From assembly GCF_000695685.1 (NCBI RefSeq), contig NZ_JFFR01000002.1, positions 744,001 through 808,000 of the forward strand: a stretch of 64,000 nucleotides of DNA. Reading direction: 5' to 3'. Within the stretch, counting starts at the first letter, position 1; each line of letters begins with the position of its first letter. Source of the DNA: Vibrio fortis (lineage in GTDB: Bacteria; Pseudomonadota; Gammaproteobacteria; Enterobacterales; Vibrionaceae). Under the pieces are notes generated by a model. The model saw nothing but the letters and a program-made list of their open reading frames with translations, was not told where the DNA came from and searched no databases. The position numbers were made by a program, and so were the translations under genes. Positions 1 through 7,041 of the stretch are shown here, one piece after another.

Positions 1-264
1 GGAAGAGAGCATGACGTGTTGTGGAATACTCCCCTCACAGTTGATTTAAAGCCTGACCCACGACTTACGGAAACTCAAGCCAATGTCTTAGCGCATGATT
101 ACGGTATGGAAAAAGGTACACTCACAATACCAACCAATGCTGCGTTGGTTCGCTATGTTCTCGATGCCTATAACATTGATATCAATGTGCTGGATTCGAA
201 TCCTAAAGGTCAGCAGATTATTGTGGCTAACTTTGAGGAACTAAAACAGTATTTATACTTCTAG
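1..264 (+). CDS. C-terminal fragment of probable WYL-domain transcriptional regulator
   Basis: The reading frame is open from base 1, so this is the 3' end of a longer gene whose start lies left of the window. About 87 residues are visible and end in EELKQYLYF. The pattern, a segment ending in ALVRYVLDAYNIDINVLDS, resembles the C-terminal capping region of WYL-domain regulators, in which a conserved helix and a closing beta strand follow the WYL fold. Such regulators often control defence or mobile-element operons. The HTH and the WYL domain are not visible, so the family call is an inference from the tail alone. It converges on the 541-aa gene on the other strand. Without the N-terminus the role stays tentative. 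Confidence 0.45.
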   Translation, partial: GREHDVLWNTPLTVDLKPDPRLTETQANVLAHDYGMEKGTLTIPTNAALVRYVLDAYNIDINVLDSNPKGQQIIVANFEELKQYLYF

Positions 265-398
265 CTTAAAAAAGATCAAACACGTGGGTGATTTATATGT
301 ACTAATTCAGACCTGATCTGACAGTTACCCACTTTTAGGCCCGGTGCCTGTATGATTATATCTAGGTTAGATTCAATCATTGCCTTCGTGTTAAGTGG

Positions 399-2024
399 TC
401 ATAGCTGCCAGTACCGTGCTGTCTTCATAAAAGCATACACTGTACGCAAACTATCTTCCGACTCAGGATCTTTCATTCCTCGTAACCAACGAACCTTGAT
501 TCCAAGATAGCTTGCCCACGCAACGGCTTTTTTGAACTCTCTGTAATTATCGGCTTTAGCGCTACTTTCAATATATTGGTTAACGAGCAAGTATTGCTCC
601 TGTCCTGCCGAATAACGTGCTAAAGAAAAAGCTCTTTTAAAATGAGGATGTGCATTTTGATAGTCTTCATTTCTATAGTGGAAAATAGCTTTACACCATT
701 CCACCAGCCAGCAGAGCATTTTGCCTAGTCCAGCAATTTCGACTCTATTCTTATACTCATCAATTTCACTTAATGACGTTGCTTCTCTCTTAAGTTTTAG
801 CCCTTCATCCAACAGCCGAGGAAAATCACTAGGCACCAAGTCGTTAGTTGGATTCTCATGATGCTTCACTAAGCTATAAGTCATGGCAGGCCCAATACGA
901 GCTATCAACTTCTTGAACTGCTCGATGCGACTAGTGCCTTTGCTGTCCATGTTATAGTTGATGCCTTGGGAGCCCCATTTAATTTTGTCAGCCCTAAGCC
1001 ACCACAACTCCATTACGGCACTATACCAATAGTCTTGTCGTTCAAGTGCCAGAACGTCCATATTGCTAACACACTCTTGCGCCACCACTCTATAGTGACA
1101 TGTCTCTCTATCAAACCTTCGGTATTGCTTCTTAAAACCGATAACGAGTTGATGCAAATAATCATCACCATAAGCATTTTGAACAGACTTGAAGCAATAC
1201 GTTGTAAATCGCCCCAAAAAGAGTGCAACTCGATAAGCGTTAACCTGATTAGGAGTAATATCTCTACTGTATCTTTCATCACCAATCTCGGCCAGAGCTT
1301 CGATTGAATCATTCAGCGCTTTACTGAGAGCATGCGTACTGGGTAACTGCTGGCCTGAAGTCCACCTTTGTGCATTTTCAAGGTTCCGTTCATAACGCTT
1401 GTATTTTTCTATCAATTGCTTGTTTGTCTGATATGAAATATCACCCTGAGCTGGGTTATGGAACCTGATCTGAGATAAACCCTGAGAACTATATATCCAT
1501 TGCCACACTTTGGTTATTGGAAACTGAACTGTTTCCCCCTTGGCGTCAAAGTTCACCTCCGGCAACCACCAAAACTTTTCTTCAGGTAATGATAAACCAG
1601 ATGCATTAACGTCGAACGCCAACGAGTTTTTAAATAATGAAGTTAATACCCTATCTATTAAGCGATGCTGAACGACCCACTTAATCGTCTCGGGAAAAGA
1701 CAGATATGTTCCATCGAGGCGGACAAGGTCTCTATATTGGTCCAAAGCATCTTCGATTGAAGCCATTATGGCTAATGTTACTCGAGGGTCATCCACTAAC
1801 TCGAACACTATTTCACCAAATATACTCAGCAGTTCTTCTAGTTGGGTACTAATCTTTGAGTTTTCACTCGCTAACCGCGCAAGGCTTTTCTGTATAGCCT
1901 TTTTGTGTTTCTCGCCTCCAATAACTGAAGTTTCATCCTTCTTCTGAGGGAGGATTCCGGCGGCATTAAAAAGCTCCCGAACAACCTCACCTATAGTTGG
2001 AAAACGATAATGTAATTCTGTCAT
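399..2024 (-). CDS. Uncharacterised 541-aa helical protein with TPR-like C-terminus
   Basis: I do not recognise this family. The frame extends three codons further to a TTG at 2033, but ATG at 2024 (MTELHYRF) is the better start. The protein is soluble, with no signal peptide or membrane segment. It is predicted largely helical: a Lys/Glu-rich helical stretch at about residues 35-80, a Trp-rich middle around 170-190, and a C-terminal part (about 430-510) with TPR-like spacing of aromatic and Ala residues such as NEDYQNAHPHFKRAF. No nuclease, NTPase or methylase motif is visible. It lies 43 bp downstream of a 40-aa Gly-rich gene on the same strand, with a hairpin between them that almost reaches the start codon. 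No clear Shine-Dalgarno precedes the ATG, which suggests low or coupled translation. Its setting, an island next to a WYL-type regulator, is compatible with a defence or stress function, but that is inference. Confidence 0.8.
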   Translation of the reverse strand: MTELHYRFPTIGEVVRELFNAAGILPQKKDETSVIGGEKHKKAIQKSLARLASENSKISTQLEELLSIFGEIVFELVDDPRVTLAIMASIEDALDQYRDLVRLDGTYLSFPETIKWVVQHRLIDRVLTSLFKNSLAFDVNASGLSLPEEKFWWLPEVNFDAKGETVQFPITKVWQWIYSSQGLSQIRFHNPAQGDISYQTNKQLIEKYKRYERNLENAQRWTSGQQLPSTHALSKALNDSIEALAEIGDERYSRDITPNQVNAYRVALFLGRFTTYCFKSVQNAYGDDYLHQLVIGFKKQYRRFDRETCHYRVVAQECVSNMDVLALERQDYWYSAVMELWWLRADKIKWGSQGINYNMDSKGTSRIEQFKKLIARIGPAMTYSLVKHHENPTNDLVPSDFPRLLDEGLKLKREATSLSEIDEYKNRVEIAGLGKMLCWLVEWCKAIFHYRNEDYQNAHPHFKRAFSLARYSAGQEQYLLVNQYIESSAKADNYREFKKAVAWASYLGIKVRWLRGMKDPESEDSLRTVYAFMKTARYWQL

Positions 2025-2033
2025 TTCATTCAA

Positions 2034-2053
2034 AGGGCCTGAAACCAGGCCCT
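2034..2053 (-). promoter_or_regulatory. Hairpin between the 40-aa gene and the 541-aa gene
   Basis: AGGGCCT and AGGCCCT form a perfect 7-bp stem with a 6-nt loop, followed on the minus strand by only TTT and then, 10 nt past the stem, the ATG of the 541-aa gene. It could be a leaky terminator that lowers the dose of the downstream gene, or a structure that limits ribosome access. The short U-run argues against an efficient terminator. Confidence 0.5.
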
Positions 2054-2067
2054 CTCCTATATTCTAG

Positions 2068-2190
2068 TTATCCTTTCTTGGGAGCCGCTACTCCTCGTCC
2101 GCCACCTGATTTATTTCCTGTTGTTGACGGCCAGTTTCCTCCTGGACCAGGGTGGCTTGATGGACCGCGATTACCTTTACTTTTTGTCAT
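2068..2190 (-). CDS. Small 40-aa Gly/Pro/Ser-rich protein
   Basis: This short gene begins at ATG 2190, preceded by a strong AAAGGAG Shine-Dalgarno 7 nt upstream, and ends at TAA. The product is basic and low-complexity: it starts MTKSKGNRGPSS, carries a central GGNWPSTTGNKSGGGRG motif and ends APKKG. It has no hydrophobic segment, so it is probably cytosolic and intrinsically disordered. The strong ribosome site and clean start argue for a real gene. It is the first gene of a two-gene unit with the 541-aa protein. I cannot name the family. A role as a partner, antitoxin-like inhibitor or substrate of the 541-aa protein is possible but not shown. Confidence 0.65.
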   Translation of the reverse strand: MTKSKGNRGPSSHPGPGGNWPSTTGNKSGGGRGVAAPKKG

Positions 2191-2323
2191 AATGTATCTC
2201 CTTTGATTAGAACTGCACAATTGCAGTACATCTCAAAGACTATCCTCTAGGACATAATTCAAATACCTGCTTTTTAGCGACGTGTTCTTCAAGTAACAAT
2301 ATTATCTAGCGGTAAGTGGCCAA

Positions 2324-2500
2324 TTAACGCCCCATCAAGCACTCCTCCATCCATTCATCTACCTCACCTTCCACCCAAGCTACGGCCCTATCCCCCAAAC
2401 TGATGGATTTTGGAAACTCACCATCATTCATTTTTCGGTAAATCGCTGAACGGCTTAATGCTGTTTTTTCCATTACTTCTTTTAGTTTTAGAAATCTCAT
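2324..2500 (-). CDS. AlpA-family transcriptional regulator (island copy 1)
   Basis: A 58-aa MerR-like/AlpA DNA-binding protein. MRFLKLKEVMEKTALSRS followed by AIYRKMNDGEFPKSISL and a VAWVEGEVDEW tail is the classic AlpA layout: a helix-turn-helix followed by a two-strand wing. The frame continues upstream to 2572, but ATG 2500 has an AGGAGG site 7 nt before it and gives the usual length, so that start is chosen. AlpA proteins act as excisionase activators or Xis-like directionality factors in P4-like and VPI-2-type islands. A 10-bp palindrome (TCCCATGGGA, 2525-2534) lies just upstream and may be an operator. It is paralogous to the AlpA gene at 9012-9203. Confidence 0.88.
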   Translation of the reverse strand: MRFLKLKEVMEKTALSRSAIYRKMNDGEFPKSISLGDRAVAWVEGEVDEWMEECLMGR

Positions 2501-2708
2501 GGGACGTCCTCCTATGTTGTGTGTTCCCATGGGATTGACTGACACATAGAAAAATACCGTTTTTATCTCCAACCATTTGCCTACCGAGTTTTGCAGTTTA
2601 AGTGAGCCAACTAGTTTTCAATCATCAAACACATCCAAAGGCATTAACATTCGATGACCGCATAAAAGGAACCACTTGCTGGCAGCACCAGCAAGTGATT
2701 CATTATCA

Positions 2709-3146
2709 TTACAACTGCCCATTCACCGCTGCGAGAGCGTACCTATAAGCGGCGTCTTTTCCTGCGGAACAGGCCGCGACCTTTCTCACCTCAACTTGCT
2801 TATCTGCACTTCGTTTATCCACTAGCTCCCAAAGGGCTTGATGAGTTATCGGTTTTTTATTTGCTTTACGCCAATTTCTACGTTTCCAGCCATCTAACCA
2901 CTCATTAAAGCCTGAAACGCAATAGTCACTGTTGGAATAAATAATGTCGCCATCACTGGCACACTTTAGTCCAAACGCAAGTGCTGATAACTCTAAGTAA
3001 TTGCGGTCTGTGATGCTGTCAAAGGTTTGCCAATCTTCATCACTGATGCTTCCGTCATCATCAAGGACAATCATTCCAACCCCACCAACAAACAATCCTC
3101 TTTGCTTGTTTTCGATGGCCGTTTCTACATAAATTTCTTTGTTCAT
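2709..3146 (-). CDS. RNase H-fold protein, apparently catalytically degenerate
   Basis: The 145-aa product aligns by eye with RNase HI over the middle of the fold: LELSALAFGL corresponds to the strand/helix holding E48 of E. coli RnhA, and the block IYSNSDYCVSGFNEWLDGW, then KPITHQALWELVD, corresponds to the D70 strand, basic protrusion and following helix. Of the four metal ligands only the Glu (E52) is evident. The D70 position is Asn (N72), no Asp appears at the D10 position in the first strand, and the His and Asp of the C-terminal part are not found in RKVAACSAGKDAAYRYALAA. It therefore probably binds an RNA/DNA hybrid without cutting it, or has another role. It is divergent from the radC-type gene. 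Start: ATG at 3146. Confidence 0.7.
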   Translation of the reverse strand: MNKEIYVETAIENKQRGLFVGGVGMIVLDDDGSISDEDWQTFDSITDRNYLELSALAFGLKCASDGDIIYSNSDYCVSGFNEWLDGWKRRNWRKANKKPITHQALWELVDKRSADKQVEVRKVAACSAGKDAAYRYALAAVNGQL

Positions 3147-3380
3147 TTTTATACTCTCCAGAGACTAAAAAGCCGATACATCCTTTGCACCAGCCAATTG
3201 TGTTGATTGTTCATTCGTCGCTTAATTACGATTGCTACATAACAACGACAAGCAAGTTATTTTTTACCTGTCCCTGAGAGCGATTACTTTCAATCCTCCA
3301 TCCCTAGAAAGCTGATTTAAAGCCCTTTCAGATATATTTCATCAGTACGCATAACCAAACAGATAATCCAAGGAACTCTT

Positions 3381-3857
3381 ATGCGTAACTCCAACAACAA
3401 ACACGATTACCCATTCAAAACTTCAGAGTTAAATGAACTGTTAGAACGTGCAGCTGAAGCACTAGCTACGAAATACAAACGAGAAGGCACCTTCACTAAC
3501 CCTACCAATGTAAAAGAGTTCTTAAAGCTCAAGTTAGGGGCTCACGACCGCGAAGTATTTGCTGTGATATTTCTTGATAACCAACACCAGTTGATCAGTT
3601 TTGAAGAACTGTTCTTTGGCACCATTGATGCGGCCTCAATCTATCCACGTGAAGTACTCAAGGCTGCACTAAACCACAACGCCGCCGCAGTAGTTTTGGC
3701 TCATAACCATCCTTCAGGGATCGCTGAGCCCTCTCTAGCTGATAGGCGTATTACACAGCGGCTAGTGGATGCACTAAAGCTGGTAGATCTCCGAGTATTG
3801 GACCACATCGTTGTGGGTGAGGATTGTGTGTCATTTGCAGAAAAGGGGTGGGTATGA
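3381..3857 (+). CDS. RadC family (JAB/MPN domain) protein
   Basis: A 158-aa protein with the RadC/JAMM core. The metal-binding signature HNHPSG (H108, H110) with the downstream SLAD Asp (D121) is intact, followed by the usual LDHIVVGED strand. It lacks the N-terminal HhH region of chromosomal RadC (about 220 aa), as is typical of short RadC homologues on islands and plasmids. The biochemical function of the family is unsettled; a DNA-repair role is historic and doubtful. Start ATG 3381 has AAGGA 8 nt upstream. The last codon overlaps the next gene (ATGA), so the two are translationally coupled. VPI-2-type islands of Vibrio carry a similar gene near an AlpA regulator. Confidence 0.9.
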   Translation: MRNSNNKHDYPFKTSELNELLERAAEALATKYKREGTFTNPTNVKEFLKLKLGAHDREVFAVIFLDNQHQLISFEELFFGTIDAASIYPREVLKAALNHNAAAVVLAHNHPSGIAEPSLADRRITQRLVDALKLVDLRVLDHIVVGEDCVSFAEKGWV

Positions 3858-4279
3858 ATAGATTCACTATTTCCGGTGTTAACGAAGAACTCGTTCGTCC
3901 CATGCATTGTTTTCTTGATGCGCTGATGTCTGAAAACATCATCCCAAACACAGTCAAGCGGATAGCGTTAAACATACGCTCTAAAGATATGAATAGCCGT
4001 TTTCAACCAATCGAAATTCAATTGGAGCGAGCATCAAGCCAAGCACCTTGGCAACTCCGCTTTATTGCCACCTTTGATGTGATAGTCACAGGTACGCCAC
4101 AAAAAGAGTTATCCCTGTATTTCAACTTCGTAGGATGTTGGTTCTATCACCCAGAGATTAAACAGTGCAGCCTACAACGGCCAGAAGTACAAACCTTACT
4201 TGCTAGCTGGATCAAAGCCATCACTCATACTCTCACCACGCAACCTACAATCTCAATCAACATCACATCCGCTCATTAA
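3854..4279 (+). CDS. Hypothetical protein, divergent DUF2787-like
   Basis: The 141-aa product starts at ATG 3854, which overlaps the radC-type stop codon (ATGA). A longer frame from 3824 exists but lies inside the radC-type gene. A block around residues 50-90 ([10 protein letters not shown], then [13 protein letters not shown], then [12 protein letters not shown]) parallels the corresponding block of the next gene (FHPVSITVEV, MEITDLIYEETGTPE, AFDFAND). This suggests the two are diverged tandem copies of one fold, DUF2787. The function of that family is unknown. No signal peptide or membrane segment is visible. Coupling to the upstream and downstream genes suggests one operon from 3381 to 4734. 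Confidence 0.75.
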   Translation: MNRFTISGVNEELVRPMHCFLDALMSENIIPNTVKRIALNIRSKDMNSRFQPIEIQLERASSQAPWQLRFIATFDVIVTGTPQKELSLYFNFVGCWFYHPEIKQCSLQRPEVQTLLASWIKAITHTLTTQPTISINITSAH

Positions 4280-4305
4280 TCCTAACTTAATTCAAAGAGG
4301 TCCCC

Positions 4306-4734
4306 ATGAATCAAGCTGCTAATCTGGCTATGTTCGCGTACAAGCGAGCTAAGCCTTCACATCAACTTATTGAGTTAGTCAAACGCTCTATTGGTGATGT
4401 TAATTACCGGGGAAGAATAACCATCCGTTTTCAAGACTCAAGCTACCATCCGAAAGGCGGAGGCTTTCACCCGGTCTCTATTACGGTGGAGGTCAAAGGT
4501 AGCCATATCGATCTTATGGAAATCACTGACCTTATTTATGAAGAAACAGGTACACCAGAACTCGTTCCTGACTTGGCTTTTGATTTTGCTAACGACGTCG
4601 CTTTCGCTCGTTTCAGCGGATGGCTTGGTATGTACCTGCAAGAAACAACCGAGCTATATGGGATGTGGGAGTGTAACTTTATAGCTTATGTAGAAATGAG
4701 CGCCTACGACCAAGTTCAGGTTAAGTACAGTTAA
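4306..4734 (+). CDS. DUF2787 family protein
   Basis: A 142-aa protein. The segment FQDSSYHPKGGGFHPVSI, then ITDLIYEE, ELVPDLAFDF and the C-terminal ELYGMWECNFIAYVEM match what I recall of DUF2787, a family almost confined to mobile islands of Vibrio and related gammaproteobacteria. Function unknown. Start ATG 4306 is preceded by AGAGG 5 nt away. It follows the 141-aa gene by 26 bp and is probably the last gene of the radC-type operon. It looks like a cytosolic alpha/beta protein. Confidence 0.85.
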   Translation: MNQAANLAMFAYKRAKPSHQLIELVKRSIGDVNYRGRITIRFQDSSYHPKGGGFHPVSITVEVKGSHIDLMEITDLIYEETGTPELVPDLAFDFANDVAFARFSGWLGMYLQETTELYGMWECNFIAYVEMSAYDQVQVKYS

Positions 4735-4828
4735 TCATCACTCGTAGCAACCCTATCCACTGACCGTCCATCTCCACTTCATATCACAAACATTCAACAC
4801 AACCACCCGCACAGAGCTAAAACGAGGC

Positions 4829-4910
4829 TGCTTCCCATATTGTTAAAACGGGAAGCTTCCATCCCTTGCTGTATAAGGGTTCTTTAATATCGTCGGCTTT
4901 GTGCTTCCCA
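4829..4910 (+). repeat. GCTTCCC direct and inverted repeats upstream of the small recombinase
   Basis: TGCTTCCCA occurs at 4829-4837 and again at 4902-4910 as a direct repeat. GGGAAGC at 4850-4856 is a perfect inverted copy of GCTTCCC at 4830-4836. The set ends 35 bp before the start of the recombinase gene. Such spacing could be recombinase binding sites or an operator. Confidence 0.45.
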
Positions 4911-4945
4911 AAACACCCTTCTACAGACAAAAAAGGAAGCAGACT

Positions 4946-5506
4946 ATGGCTGAGGTCCAAGCAATTAAAGACGATGACACCATACGTATGGTTGGTCACT
5001 TATTAAGTATTCGTTGTCATCCACAAATGGCCGATGTGTGGCATATCGGATTAAACCTGGCACTGAGGATTTCTGATTTGTTGTCGATTAGCTTTGAAGA
5101 CATTAATGGCGACCGACTCATTATTCGAGAGAGTAAAACCGGAAAGATCGCCAACATTCAGCTCAATACCAAAGCGCAGCTGCACATTGCTAGATTGAGG
5201 GAGCAACATCCCGACCACATCTACTTGTTTCAATCCCACCGATGCCAGCAGCTGAAAAACAAACCACCGCAGCCAATCACGCGACGCGCTGTGTCGATGG
5301 CGTTTCAGCAAGTAGGCCAAGAGCTGAATATCGCGTTAGGTACTCACTCGATGAGAAAGACCCGAGGTTACTTTCTCTATCAATCCACAAAAGATATAGG
5401 ACGTGTCATGAAAATGCTTCGTCACACATCTGAGGGCGTCACCCTTCGATATATCGGTATCACTCAAGATGAAGTCGATCAAGATTTTGTTTCTCTTGAA
5501 CTTTAA
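4946..5506 (+). CDS. Short tyrosine recombinase (catalytic domain only)
   Basis: The 186-aa product consists of the phage-integrase catalytic domain without an arm-binding or core-binding N-terminal domain. The catalytic set is complete: R41 (ALRISD), K64 or K67 (SKTGK), H134 and R137 (GTHSMRKTRG), H160 (LRHTS) and nucleophile Y169 (LRYIG). Length and layout resemble FimB/FimE-type invertases and integron/plasmid-type stand-alone recombinases. A longer frame from 4901 exists, but ATG 4946 has AGGAAG about 9 nt upstream. It is separate from the main island integrase at 9320, so it may invert or resolve a segment. GCTTCCC repeats just upstream are candidate sites. Confidence 0.88.
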   Translation: MAEVQAIKDDDTIRMVGHLLSIRCHPQMADVWHIGLNLALRISDLLSISFEDINGDRLIIRESKTGKIANIQLNTKAQLHIARLREQHPDHIYLFQSHRCQQLKNKPPQPITRRAVSMAFQQVGQELNIALGTHSMRKTRGYFLYQSTKDIGRVMKMLRHTSEGVTLRYIGITQDEVDQDFVSLEL

Positions 5507-5607
5507 ACCTAATCATTTACTCAGGGAGCGGGACCGCTAATCCCTTATAAACATTAAGCTCAGAGCCTTTTTGAGTTTCGTGATTATTACATTTGAGAGC
5601 AAATAAC

Positions 5608-6108
5608 ATGAATCCATATAACGCAATAAGCAGCTTTCTAGTCGGCAACTTATCGAAAAGTTTAATTCAAAATTTATTCTGGAAAACCAACAGCCCAATT
5701 AGGGGCAGCATTGTGTATTGCGATCTCGCATTTGGAACTGCTGAACATTCAGGTGTCTACGTAGGAAATGGACGTATCATCCATCGTAACGGTAACGGCC
5801 TTATCGAAGACGTATCAGTTAACCAGTTCCTGGCTAATACCACTGCCCTTTCGATTTACGTCAGTTGCAATGCACAAGGCAGTGCCGTTGGAAGTGAGTC
5901 TTGTGCTCAAATAGCAGAAGGCATGCTAGGCGTACAAACAGACTATTCCCTGCTAAATGAAAACTGCCATCAGTTCTGTAGCTACTGTCTAGACGGTGAC
6001 ATGTTCTCAAGCACTTTCACCTTAACTCAGCTTAAACGGGACGCTCATGCGTTCATTCAAGCCAGTCAGTGGCGTGTATGGGATTTAAGGCATCGCCACA
6101 AAGGATAA
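5608..6108 (+). CDS. LRAT-type (NlpC/P60 superfamily) cysteine acyltransferase/hydrolase-like protein
   Basis: The 166-aa product shows the circularly permuted NlpC/P60 layout of lecithin:retinol acyltransferase-like proteins. H47 lies in EHSGVYVGNGRIIH, a second His (H59) ends the next strand, and the nucleophilic C120 lies in NENCHQFCSYCL, equivalent to the NCEHF box. All three catalytic positions are thus present. Family members are thiol acyltransferases or phospholipases, or peptidases. There is no clear N-terminal signal; the segment SSFLVGNLSKSLI is mildly hydrophobic. ATG 5608 is chosen over the TTG at 5593. It is followed directly by a terminator, so it is probably monocistronic or the end of the recombinase unit. 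Confidence 0.85.
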   Translation: MNPYNAISSFLVGNLSKSLIQNLFWKTNSPIRGSIVYCDLAFGTAEHSGVYVGNGRIIHRNGNGLIEDVSVNQFLANTTALSIYVSCNAQGSAVGSESCAQIAEGMLGVQTDYSLLNENCHQFCSYCLDGDMFSSTFTLTQLKRDAHAFIQASQWRVWDLRHRHKG

Positions 6109-6133
6109 GGGGATTCGCTCCCCTTTATTTTTT
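6107..6133 (+). terminator. Intrinsic terminator of the LRAT-type gene
   Basis: AAGGGGA and TCCCCTT form a 7-bp stem with a TTCGC loop, followed by TTATTTTTT. The stem starts within the stop codon of the LRAT-type gene. Confidence 0.85.
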
Positions 6134-6162
6134 GCTTTCTGGATAAAGACCTTGGTTCGAAC

Positions 6163-6825
6163 CTAACGAATGCTTCGGCCTATACATCGATGACCTTCGT
6201 CATAATGCTTCGTGTCATACTTAGCAAAATAGCTAAGCCTACGAAACAAGTCTTTAAATACTTTAATAAAACCCTTGCTCTTTGGATCCAGGAGATAACA
6301 GGCATTGTCAGGGAATTGCACAAGACGGCGAATAGTACTCACATCACAATTCAATGCACTAGCCCAAGCACTGGTGATAGTCCATGCTAGAGAGCCTGAA
6401 TTTGTAGTTTTGCCCAACCTTCCAAAACGGTCTTCATTCAGGAATAAGACAAAGTGATAGTGGTCGTGTGCCGATCTATCGCGCTCCCTAACCCACGCAA
6501 ACCTAACAGTACAAGGGTAAACTCTTGCCCCTTTTCGGTGACATCTTCTTTCATGTGCCTTCAGTTTGGCCTTGAACGACTGAACAAATCGAGTAGCTAA
6601 ATCTGTACGGTGAATACCTAAAGCTTCGTTGCCCAAAATTTCATCACGGCTAAGACAGTCAAGCAAAGCACCTTGGGGTTGACGAAGGTCGAACCTAACA
6701 ACAAAAACCCGCGGGTACTCATCCATTGCATTATCCATTGGTACACGGATAACTTCTAGGTAATCGTTGTTAAGCTCATAGGATGAGCCTAATGTTGGTA
6801 ATCCTTGGTAGGTAGATTTCTTCAT
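6163..6825 (-). CDS. Inovirus Gp2 / YagK-YfjJ family protein (replication-initiation-like)
   Basis: A 220-aa protein of the family found in inoviruses and P4-like islands (E. coli YagK/YfjJ C-terminal domain, DUF3296). Visible hallmarks are FVVRFDLRQPQ near residue 45, then a basic segment and DHYHFVLFLNEDRFG, the strand holding an HxH-like arrangement as in HUH Rep-type folds, then a C-terminal FKDLFRRLSYFAKYDTK. A Rep-like or single-strand handling role is inferred from the family; no catalytic activity has been shown to my knowledge. ATG 6825 has AGGA 9 nt upstream and is preferred to 6849. An inverted-repeat region lies just upstream (6894-6937), as expected for an operator or origin. Confidence 0.8.
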   Translation of the reverse strand: MKKSTYQGLPTLGSSYELNNDYLEVIRVPMDNAMDEYPRVFVVRFDLRQPQGALLDCLSRDEILGNEALGIHRTDLATRFVQSFKAKLKAHERRCHRKGARVYPCTVRFAWVRERDRSAHDHYHFVLFLNEDRFGRLGKTTNSGSLAWTITSAWASALNCDVSTIRRLVQFPDNACYLLDPKSKGFIKVFKDLFRRLSYFAKYDTKHYDEGHRCIGRSIR

Positions 6826-6893
6826 GAGATTGATTCCTGTGTTGTTCATCTACAGGTATCTCTACTCATATATTTTTTTACCTTACTTCCTAA

Positions 6894-6937
6894 CCTACTT
6901 GAGGTAGGTATGATTCTTCTAGATGTTCCCTACCTCA
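6894..6937. repeat. Inverted repeats TGAGGTAGG/CCTACCTCA upstream of the Gp2-like gene
   Basis: TGAGGTAGG (6900-6908) and CCTACCTCA (6929-6937) are a perfect 9-bp inverted repeat with a 20-bp gap. CCTAC at 6894-6898 pairs also with GTAGG at 6904-6908, giving an alternative small hairpin. It may be an operator or a replication-origin stem-loop for the neighbouring Gp2-like gene. Confidence 0.4.
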
Positions 6938-7041
6938 TATATACTAACCATACCGTCACTTAGAATTGGCTTGTTACTCGCTCACAGACCAGCTCCAACA
7001 AGACTTCTTTCATCGCACATAGCACGAAATTCACTCTCAAG

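Noticed and set aside
284..332. GTGGGT/ACCCAC pair after the WYL-type gene as a terminator
   Set aside because: The pairing spans a long loop and lacks a proper T-run, so it is too weak to call.
966..1312. Open frames on both strands of about 100 aa
   Set aside because: They lie inside the 541-aa gene in other frames, with no ribosome sites; they are shadows.
5601..6108. Type VI effector or toxin with immunity gene
   Set aside because: The LRAT-type gene lacks an adjacent immunity gene or T6SS marker domain, so a toxin claim is not supported.
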